NCBI RefSeq assembly: GCF_910591885.1
Contig: NC_063271.1
Coordinates: forward strand, 2,535,001 to 2,599,000
DNA: 64,000 bases
Source of the DNA: Bombus terrestris
Taxonomy: Eukaryota; Arthropoda; Insecta; Hymenoptera; Apidae
Reading direction: 5' to 3'
The notes under the pieces are model-generated. The model was not told the DNA's origin. It searched no databases and saw nothing but the letters and a program-made list of their open reading frames with translations. Within the stretch, counting starts at the first letter, position 1. Each line of letters opens with the position of its first letter. Positions 41,474 to 49,353 of this stretch are shown piece after piece. The position numbers and the translations under genes were made by a program.

Positions 41474-41503
41474 ATTTTTTTCTTTTTTTTTTTCTTTTTT
41501 TTT
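41474..41503. repeat. T-rich tract
   Basis: Three long T blocks separated by single C residues. Confidence 0.85.
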
Positions 41504-42491
41504 ATTACGAACGAAGCTATCCAGAAACTCGTATCCATTTTACGAAAGCAATCGGAAGGCAATCTCTCGTCGCGTAAACAAATTAACGACGATGCAGATT
41601 TCTCAATGACGCAAATAACGCTTGCAGAAGCATATCACTGCAAACACCGAACGTATCTTTCGCAACGATCGTTCGTTTTATTCGAAATATATTTTCGATA
41701 CAACGTCAACATCGATCGAATAATAAATAAATAGATTCCTGGAACTGTGTTTCTAGACCAAACGAATGTAACAGATACGTGTACGTTCTTTTTACAAATA
41801 CGTTTATTTCGATTTCGAACATTCAGATTGTAACCGTCGTACAATTTTTAAGACAACGTACATCGTCGCGGTTAATAAGACGCTGGTGGATTCGCGAAAA
41901 TCCATTGACCATGACCTTTCGACGACTATTTCGTTCGGCACAGGATCTCTGTGGACTTTCGCAGGAACCTGCGCGTGGTAACGAATGGGCATGAATATTC
42001 GTGCCACGAACCAGTCGAAATTTATAGCGACAAGGTGCCGTGAACTCACCCTGTGCCACGTCCAATCAATTTCATCTCGATCGTTTCTCCAGCAATCCGT
42101 CGCCGAGATCGTTTCTCTAAATCAATTCTACCTAACTTGCAAGATTCGTCGAATATTTATCGCCTCGTTCGCCGTGGCTATGCTACAAAAATTTTACAAC
42201 AACTTATATCTGAAGGAAGTTTAACGAGCGTAACGAAGAAGCTTCGAGCGGAGAACGACATTCTTCGCAGACAGATAAGCGAAGAATCCCAGTACAACAG
42301 CGATAAAACATGCCTTTATCTTCGAGAAACGGAGAATTAACGAAATTAGATCCAGTGTTCGAGAGCGTATTTCGTCAAGTTTTTACTCAAATGTCTCGAT
42401 CCTTTCCAGGCTAATAATATACATGCCAAGGTAACTTTTTAGAAAGAAACTCTGTTATACGGATATACGTAGATACGACTGAACGTGCAAT

Positions 42492-42794
42492 TGTTGAAAA
42501 CTGTGGATCTTGATTGCGGAAATAAAAGTAAAGCAACACTAAGGTTACGCTTAGAATTCATATTAAAATAGTTTTACATCTATTTAATAAGCGATTTCCA
42601 GGATCTTCGTCGATACACATTTGCACGCGTCTCAGCACTTTCTTTGTCGCAGCATCTTCCGTATCACACTGTCAATGGAACAGTTACGTTCGTCTGTTTT
42701 TCGAGACGCCGTGCACACACCTACTTCCACACACTCATATTCGCTACTACGGGGCCAATCTAGTCTAGCACACAAAATTATACATATCTCAATA
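42492..42794 (+). repeat. Interspersed repeat family R2, copy 1
   Basis: About 300 bp that recur in the same orientation at 49055-49353. Shared stretches include GCGGAAATAAAAGTAAA, GCAACACTAAGGTTAC, ATTTCCAGGATCTTCGTCG and TCGTCTGTTTTTCGA. Both copies start TGTTGA and both end near CATATCTSAATA. Copy 1 has about 17 extra bases near 42638-42654 with a small local duplication. The TG start and AATAAA signals inside would fit a long terminal repeat, but no target duplication, primer site or polymerase frame is visible. Scattered substitutions show the copies are old. Confidence 0.85.
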
Positions 42795-42814
42795 GGAATA
42801 CGTACGATAAATCT

Positions 42815-42920
42815 GTGGCGGCAGTCGACAACAAATACCGCCACTCGACACTAACTAGCAACGGACACGGTAGCGCAGTTGTTAGCGCCTGTCCTGTTTT
42901 CGCGACCAGGTTTTCAGGAC
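42815..42920 (+). repeat. tRNA-like short interspersed repeat, copy C (degenerate)
   Basis: The unit begins 20 bp after repeat R2 copy 1. A box A of RNA polymerase III promoters is intact (TAGCGCAGTTG, 42871-42881). Upstream, CCACTCGACACTAACTAGC is a diverged version of the head found in copies A and B (46.6 and 47.1 kb). The box B region is poor (AGGTTTTCAGGA). A functional tRNA is unlikely, since no acceptor stem closes. Confidence 0.55.
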
Positions 42921-43149
42921 AGACATAGGAAGGAAAGACAATACAGTATGTAAGCACCGTTCTACAGCGTCTTAAAATTTAATTTATAAATTGTAATGCT
43001 AAAATATGTAATTCCGACAAACAAAATATTGTATGGCTATACCGTCACGTATCGATACTTTTGCCTAAACCACCCCACAACCGATGTTCACTGTTTGTTA
43101 CCAGTATTTGTTAATACTCAAGTACTGGCAAAGATAAACGTTATAAAAA

Positions 43150-43310
43150 GAAGCAATTGTCAGCGCCTTAGGTTTCGAACGTTCGGGACCCGGGTTCGAT
43201 TGCCGGCGATTTTTCCCGTCGATTTTTCTTCCGCTCATCAAAAATAGAAGAATAATAGTAGTACCCTTTCAGCGATATCTGCAGCCGGCAACTACAATTA
43301 TCATGGACAA
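43150..43310 (+). repeat. tRNA-like short interspersed repeat, copy D
   Basis: The half with box B matches copies A and B: AACGTTCGGGACSCGGGTTC followed by GATTTTTC. The box B string GGTTCGATTGC (43193-43203) is close to consensus. The tail CGATTTTTCTTCC followed by an A-rich GAAGAATAATAGTAGTA run resembles the tail of copy B (47.2-47.3 kb), showing that the tail is part of the element. The upstream head of copies A and B is missing, so this is a 5'-truncated copy. Confidence 0.65.
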
Positions 43311-43488
43311 CATATACCTCAAATCGAACTACACGTTTCCCTCTAAAGATTGCGTGGAATTTTACTGAAGTTTCTATTATAACGTATATCGCTATTGAAC
43401 TGCGTCTATTTACGCAAATTTATATCTCTATGAATGTAATAGGAAAAATGGAGTTTAGATAGAAACCTGTTTTACTTATTAAATAGTA

Positions 43489-43697
43489 GGTTGTCCGGAA
43501 AGTTTCTTTCGTTTTATGAGAAAATAATAAACGCACAGCGTTTTTTGCTTTACATTATTTTGTCGAATTACGTACGATCCATTTTGTTCGGTGGAGATAA
43601 ACACCGCGACATTTCACAGACTTGGTTTCACGTTTGTACGAACGTGCACCGTTGTAAAAAAACACGTTTGCGAAAGAAAGACACTTTCCGGACGACC
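43489..43697 (+). mobile_element. Mariner-type miniature inverted-repeat element (MITE), complete
   Basis: A 209-bp element has terminal inverted repeats of about 23 bp: GGTTGTCCGGAAAGTTTC at the left, and the right end reads on the other strand as GGTCGTCCGGAAAGTGTC. It is flanked by TA on both sides (43487-43488 and 43698-43699), the target duplication of Tc1/mariner elements. The inside has no transposase, so it is a non-autonomous internal deletion derivative that a related transposase would have moved. A truncated relative in inverted orientation lies at 46477. Confidence 0.85.
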
Positions 43698-43699
43698 TA

Positions 43700-46476
43700 A
43701 TAATAGAACGAGTATTGTATTTTTCTGTATATCGCGCGTTTTCTCCGCAATTTCACGTGTTTTCCCGTAGATATGCAGAAAAATCTGCGGTAGGATCGTT
43801 GCATTACCGTTGTCACCCTCCAAAATTGGATTTCAAAGAATTAGAGCGCCAAATCGATGGAATCTGCGTGGGAATGTCGTTTCACCGCGATTGATAAATG
43901 ATCGCGGCCACGGAATATTAAGACTCGATAACCGGCTACAACGAAACCAATGACGCGAACAAATGTCGTCGATCGCGTAACTACGCGAAAGAAAGCGAGC
44001 ACAGTTTCGCGTGCTGATAAATCGAACCGCCGCGCCTCCGCCAAGCCATTGCCGGGCTCCTTTCCTTTAAATCCAGTCTCGATTCGACCGGAGAGATCGT
44101 TGCGGTGTGTCCACAAATTGCGAGATTTATTTCTCCGGGACACTACTGACAGCACGTGGAGCCGCGCGGTGTTGGATTTCGCGAATCGATGCATCGAGAG
44201 ATCGAACGATACGCTCGGTTGTTCCTTTCTTTCTGTGTTCTTGCTTCATACGTCGACTCGTACTCGATTCGTTCTGCCGTATTTGTTGGGGTAGGACCGG
44301 TCAGTCGGTTAGTTAGCGAACCAGTGACATGGAAAATTCTCGGTTGAGGTATATGGAGTTGGTGCGTGGATCGTAAACTCGTGGAAGGTGTTGCCGAGAT
44401 TGCCGAGTACAGTTATCAAAGGGAAAATACGCGTACCGAGGGTACTCCGGTATAATATCCAACGTATAGAGCGAGTACGAAAAGAAACGACGTACATGCT
44501 GTACGTCCTTTGTATCGGCGTGTACAACGTACGTATTCCAAAGCCTCAACGACGCTTACGGACATTCGCGTTTTCGTTGCGAGTAACTTTGATCGACTTC
44601 TTCGATTCCAATAACACGTTCGGTCAGAGCGTTTCTTTTGTACCGTCCATTTGCCACTCGTTTATCAGCTTTGCGCGCGTTAAAGCATCGTTTAACTAAC
44701 TTTAGAAACTAGCGATAACAACGACCCTCTCGTCCAGGTTATAGATAGCGGAATTATTAGTTAAAAATCGATGTAACCTAGGAAACGCAGATCATTGTAA
44801 GAAACTGACACGATGCTGCATAGGATAAACTGTTAACGTAAACGTCGCAACCGAGAAATTTCCGTTCGAAAGATCGTTCTCGGTAATTTTCCGGGACCGG
44901 TCCGTCACGAGGGGGCAGCGGAACGTAAAGAGTAGAAAAGAAAAACGAAGAGGTCGAGAAAGAGAGAGGGAAGGATCGAGGACAGGGGATACGAGAGAGA
45001 AAAGAAGACCGGTCTCGAGAGGCTCGTCCAAGCGGACAGGAATCGGCGATCGCTCGGAGCGTCTCCTTGGCTCCGGTCAGTGGCTGGCTACGGCCAACTT
45101 TTCTTCACCTTGCGGGCGAATGACCGTTACGTTTTTTCGCTCCAAGGCTGGATGTATCCTTTCGTCGGGGCCTCCTCTCCCTTCTGCTTCTCGTTTTCGC
45201 AGACCACCGCTCGCAAACCTGGCTCCTTCATGGAACAAAGCTCCGGTCTCTCGGTCTTCCTTTCGTTTTCATCTCATAGATCCTTGTCTCTTCGTCGTTT
45301 TGCCCATCTTCCTCCACGTTTTCGCTCTTTCCGACCACTTTTCCTAGCTACCATCTTTTTTCACGAAACGCATCGTTGTCCTCTTTTGGCTTTAATCGCC
45401 CTCTTCGACTCCGTAAATTTTTAGTACGGCCATCGCGAGCGCGTGGGCGCGATTCCAAATAACGAGCATCCACGAAACGATCGGACGATTTGGAGGTCCG
45501 CCAATCGTATTTCCCTGCCGTCGAACATGCACCGTCGTATTTAATATCCGCCACGCAACGTCCAAACTTCTTTCCCCTCCGAGCGAACAAACTCGAAGAA
45601 CTTTCTGTCGTATAAGAAAGAAGACTATGTAAGTTTCGAGGGGAAAAAGGAATCGCACGATAACGTTCGCCGCGAGTTACACGGACGATTTGCATTTTTT
45701 TCGCCAAAGCTGGCCTCCCTTCGAACGTGGCACGCGAGAAGCCCAGAGTTATCCGCGGACTATCCGCGCTGGTAACAGGCGTTTCGGCCATAATCGTCGC
45801 TTCCAGACGAATCCACGCGCGTCACGCGAACTCGTACACCCGAGGGACCACGTATGCGCAATTATGTTTCCGCCGAAACTAACGAAAATCGACGATTCGA
45901 CCGTGGTACGTCGCGGTAATTCGCTAAACGTCGCGTTTCTGCAAATTTCGTCGCAGGCAATAACCTCGCGTTCTTCTTCGATGTCGTATCGGTTTCAATT
46001 GGACGAGATAGGTTAAAGAACGGGTTGGATATACGGATAGAAGAAGAGACGGAAATTGGAAGGGAACGCGGGGAAATAGAACGGTCGGTTTTGATGAATT
46101 TTTCAGGGAACGTTCGCTGGTTACTTGAGCCCGCGTTTACGCGTTACGTTTCAATCAGCTAATTGAAAAAACGAGAATGCGACGGGTGTGCAGCGCACCA
46201 GAATCATTAGCAAATGCGTCTCGTGATTGAATTTTTCATGTATCGCGGTCATTCGAACGCGAGCAGATCAGCTTGTCACCGTTATTCCTAGTTTCAATTA
46301 GCTGATTAAGCTGACGGAATATGCGTTATGGTTATCCGTTAATGCGTTGTCGGTTGATCAATTTCAATTTCAACTCGTTTTCTACGGTACCGTGTCCTTC
46401 GGTTCGTCGGACTCTCCGAAACCACTGCTTTCCCTGACAGAAAAGGAGACTACGATTAGACGCGTGCGTAATATTA
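43700..46476. other. Unique non-coding DNA between element remnants
   Basis: No gene or repeat is recognised. The block 44870-45400 is purine-rich then pyrimidine-rich on the + strand and gives several overlapping frames on both strands (up to 147 codons at 45348-45791, minus). An initiator-like GGTCAGTCGG occurs near 44300 without other promoter support. Confidence 0.45.
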
Positions 46477-46620
46477 GGTTGTCCGGAAAGTGTCTTTCTT
46501 TTGCAGACGCATCTTTTACAACGACGCATCTTTATACAAACACGAAACCTAATCTGTCGGACGTCGTGATCTTTAGTTTGATAGAACGAAATGGATCATA
46601 CATAATTCGACAAAATAATG
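46477..46620 (+). mobile_element. Truncated mariner-type element (left half only)
   Basis: Starts after TA (46475-46476) with GGTTGTCCGGAAAGTGTC and follows the reverse complement of the 43.5-kb MITE for about 140 bp, including CATAATTCGACAAAATAATG, with a few substitutions. The match stops at AATGTA, where the tRNA-like repeat copy A begins. The other terminal repeat is absent nearby, so the element was cut by insertion or recombination at this point. A four-base overlap (TGTA) is shared at the junction. Confidence 0.8.
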
Positions 46621-46738
46621 TAGCGGTACTCGACAGCCAACTACGACCGGACGACGGTGGAGCAATGGTTAGCGCTTTTGGTTACAAACGTTCGGGACGC
46701 GGGTTCAAATCCCCGCATCCGTAGTCCGATTTTTTCCT
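46619..46738 (+). repeat. tRNA-like short interspersed repeat, copy A
   Basis: The unit has a 30-bp head (TGTAGCGGTACTCGACAGCC), then an 81-bp body that can be drawn as a tRNA. CGGACGAC (46648-46655) pairs with GTAGTCCG (46721-46728) with one mismatch, giving an acceptor-like stem. Box A is TGGAGCAATGG (46658-46668) and box B is GGTTCAAATCC (46702-46712), inside a five-pair T-arm. It ends in T-rich sequence, a polymerase III stop signal. The anticodon arm is poor, so this is tRNA-derived and not a working tRNA gene. Copy B at 47092 is a direct repeat of it. Confidence 0.7.
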
Positions 46739-46760
46739 GAGAGTGTGGACACGTAGATGT

Positions 46761-46797
46761 CGCTATATAGCGGCCCCTTCTCCTAAAGGGGGAGGGG
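46761..46797 (+). other. Perfect 12-bp palindrome followed by a GC-rich hairpin
   Basis: CGCTATATAGCG (46761-46772) is a perfect palindrome. Directly after it, CCCCTTCTCC (46774-46783) can pair across a TAAA loop with GGGGGAGGGG (46788-46797), ten pairs with two G-U wobbles as RNA. The hairpin ends in G-rich sequence just ahead of an initiator-like GTCGGTCAGTC. It lies between tRNA-like copies A and B and is probably part of a transcribed leader of whatever element fills this gap. Confidence 0.6.
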
Positions 46798-46850
46798 ATG
46801 AGTCGGTCAGTCAACTTAGTCTGTGTTGCACTGCCAATTTTGACGTAAGC

Positions 46851-47096
46851 ATGGCGGACCCCAGAAGCGATAGGAAAGTCCGCAGTTCACCAGACGCTCA
46901 CCGCCACATCGAAGATTTCGCGCAACGTCTCTGCACGGGTTTGACAACAAGCGGCCGACGCTTCACCTCGCGTCGAAACGACAAATCCGCAGATGCCAAA
47001 CTCTCGCAACCGCACACGAAAACGACGAGCGAAAGTCCTACGACCATACGCACAACGCAAAGAGGAAACATTATCACTGATAAGGGGGTACTGTAG
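46851..47096 (+). CDS. Short open reading frame inside the composite repeat (possible retroelement gag/ORF1 start)
   Basis: An ATG-started 81-codon frame begins MADPRSDRKVRSSPDAHRH and continues hydrophilic and basic (many Arg, Lys, Thr, Ser). It ends at a TAG supplied by the first bases of tRNA-like copy B, as expected if a longer frame was cut off by that repeat. About 35 bp upstream is an initiator-like TCAGTC. A short leader after an internal initiator, then a basic first protein, is the layout of many insect non-LTR retrotransposon 5' ends, and also fits the start of an LTR-element gag. No zinc knuckle or other motif is visible, so the assignment is inference. The frame upstream of this ATG is open too. 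Confidence 0.3.
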   Translation: MADPRSDRKVRSSPDAHRHIEDFAQRLCTGLTTSGRRFTSRRNDKSADAKLSQPHTKTTSESPTTIRTTQRGNIITDKGVL

Positions 47097-47290
47097 CGGC
47101 ACTCGACAGCCAACTACGACCGGACAACGGCAGAGCAGGGGTTTTAGCGTCTTTGGTTGAGAACATTTGGGACCCCGGTTCAAATCTCGGTAGTCCGATT
47201 TTTCTTCCACTACATCTAAATGAGAAGAAAAGCAGCAGTATCTGAGCAACACCCATACACCAACAGTAGTAGCACTATTACCACGACCTA
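47092..47290 (+). repeat. tRNA-like short interspersed repeat, copy B, with tail
   Basis: Starts TGTAGCGGCACTCGACAGCC and follows copy A for about 120 bp. The tRNA-like body (47121-47197, 77 bp) has CGGACAAC pairing with GTAGTCCG with one mismatch, and box B GGTTCAAATCT (47177-47187). The box A region (CAGAGCAGGGG) is eroded. The tail CGATTTTTCTTCC plus an AGAAGAAAAGCAGCAG run matches the tail of copy D. Copies A and B are direct repeats 473 bp apart. Confidence 0.7.
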
Positions 47291-49054
47291 TCTCACCTCA
47301 ATAATATAAAACGGAAAATGTTGGGCATCCATTATTTTAATAAAAGTTACTCGCGTACAACGTATCAATGAAACAATGCTGGACGAAGCTCGACAAAGTA
47401 TCGATTCTTTCGATAACCTCTTGCGGAGTTCGTTCACCATGCGTCCGAATGAACATACGTGCTGCGTATATTTCGCTTAAGTGCATGCACATTTTCATTC
47501 ATCATCCACGGCAAGTTGGCGATGAATCACCTTCTTCGACGATCGGCACAGGTACAAATTTACCGCTTGCCTGTCTCTTCGTACGCAGCCGGTCGACCGC
47601 TGTGTATCGCATGCATTATTAATTGTAACGCTACGCACGAGATAACGCGTCGCGCGTCGACGCTCGGCTTCGATCGCTCGTCACCGCCAACGATCTTTTC
47701 TTCGGCAAACGTTTCGACACATCGGCCATTTAACGGGATGTTCGTCGTTCGCGTTCCAACAAAGTACAGAGAGTTTTCATTTTGCTGGAAAATGCGGTTC
47801 ACGAAATTTTCAACGAGAAAGCTTAAGGTTTCGGGAAAGATATCCGAGACTCGATTTGAATTCGAATCTTGGCTCGATGATAGAATCGATCGCACTTCCA
47901 TTTACGACCTGATAACGGGCTCAACGAGTGGAAAACGCGGTATTCCACGTCGATCTGACGATGGCCGCTCGGTTTTAGGCGCTAGGGCATTCCAACCACG
48001 CGTGTCCGGAATCTTAGATTTCAGCGGATACCGATTGAAGCTCGTCGGCGAACGTGTCGGTCGGAGCAAATCCTGGAAAAGGGATATCCTGCGGGACGTC
48101 GGCTATCCACGTCGCATGTAGCATGTATCGACAGCACGTCGGGAATAACTCCCACGTTCTTTTTTTAATTAACCGGTCGATCATCGTGGATGCCGGATTT
48201 CATACACCTAGGGCAGAGTTTCTCTACGAAGAATAGTACATTTTTACCAGATTTCAATAGTCTATGTAACGATGAATTCGCGGTAATTACTATCCTTGTA
48301 TTGTATGTAATTGTATTTGTTGTATTTGCTGCTTCATTTACGTATTGGTCGCATATGACCGGATCGCTTGAACTTCTTACAATTGTAAAAATTGTATGAA
48401 AATTGGCGATTAGGGGATTTTGAATAAACCCGATAAATAGAAGATGCTTTGAAATAAAAAGTACCTCATTGAACGATTAAACATTTTTATTAGAACATCG
48501 ATAGAAAGAAAATGGGAACAAATCTTGCATCTAGCGGTGCAGTGTGTTTGCATGCAAATCTTTGAGGGGGAATCTACGAATATTATTATAAACACACCTT
48601 AGAAAATAATCGCAAATTCTGCTTTATAATCATACAATTGCAGTTAAAAGCGTGAACATACCTTACAATTATATATAGAACGAGCAAATGCCGTTTACCA
48701 ACATCTACACGTTTCAACAATATATTCTGCACGTTTTTCTTGCGACGAAATAACGAATGCGAATGGTTTGTTGAAATAAACGAAGCCTTGTTGTAATATG
48801 TCACTATCAACTGTTACCAAGGTGCCACGGCGGTCACCCGTGACCACCAATAAGATAAACGGTCCATTGGGAAAGAATATTGTCTTACATCATCAACTTG
48901 TTATTATTTTGCCATTATATGCTTTGAATAATAAAAATGCTCCCGTGGCGTCCCGAGCGAAACGTGTAATTTCGGCGTGGTAGTAAAAGTGTTAATTAAT
49001 CGCGTCTAGGTATGATAAATTGAACGTATAATTTAGCAAATTCGATGCTATAAA
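47291..49054. other. AT-rich DNA within the element cluster, no gene recognised
   Basis: The left part (47380-48120) carries a 220-codon frame and overlapping frames on the other strand without recognisable protein signatures. From 48170 to 49050 the DNA is AT-rich and probably derived from mobile elements. A possible inverted-repeat element is listed separately. The interval sits between the two R2 copies. Confidence 0.45.
48821..48950. repeat. Possible small inverted-repeat element
   Basis: GCCACGG (48824-48830) is matched by CCGTGGC (48943-48949) about 110 bp away. Just inside the left end GGTCAC (48832-48837) faces GTGACC (48840-48845) across two bases. The GC-rich ends stand out in AT-rich surroundings, as in small DNA-transposon remnants. 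The repeats are short and no target duplication is evident. Confidence 0.2.
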
Positions 49055-49353
49055 TGTTGAGAATCGTGGACCTTAATTGCGGAAATAAAAGTAAAAGCAA
49101 CACTAAGGTTACACTTAGAATTCGTATTAAAATAGTTTTAGATCTATTTAATAAACGATTTCCAGGATCTTCGTCGATATTCATTTGCACGAGTCTCAGC
49201 ATCTTCCGTACCACACTGCCAACGGAACGGCTACATTCGTCTGTTTTTCGAAACGCCGCGCGCACACGTATTTCACACACTCATATTCACATACGTGTGT
49301 CACTACTGCTCGGCCAATTTAGTCTGGCACAGAAAATTATACATATCTGAATA
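49055..49353 (+). repeat. Interspersed repeat family R2, copy 2
   Basis: The second copy of the ~300-bp repeat at 42492, same orientation, 6563 bp downstream. It starts TGTTGAGAATCGTGGACC and ends near CATATCTGAATA. It lacks the 17-base insertion of copy 1 and has about a dozen extra bases (ACATACGTGTGTC region) near 49290. Sequence is collinear over the whole length with scattered substitutions. Confidence 0.85.

Larger units (their letters stand above)
37017..42491. other. Intronic or intergenic DNA with a GC-rich island
   Basis: No gene is recognised. The stretch 38500-38940 is AT-rich. A GC-rich block at 40220-40640 carries a CCAAT box and could be a CpG-rich regulatory element, but no exon is visible next to it. 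At 39208 TTTCAG|GTAAGG reads as acceptor and donor at once. The last 45 codons of a frame ending at 42340 look coiled-coil-like (see findings). Confidence 0.45.

Noticed and set aside
44290..44335. Initiator-like TCAGTCGG with an imperfect hairpin
   Set aside because: No donor, motif cluster or exon nearby to support a transcription start.
46648..46728. Functional tRNA gene
   Set aside because: Boxes A and B and an acceptor-like stem are present, but the anticodon arm does not form properly, the D stem has a mismatch and near-identical repeats occur nearby, so it is a tRNA-derived repeat.
47459..48121. 220-codon frame between the R2 copies as a possible polymerase fragment
   Set aside because: Lacks reverse transcriptase, integrase or transposase motifs; overlapped by open frames on the other strand.
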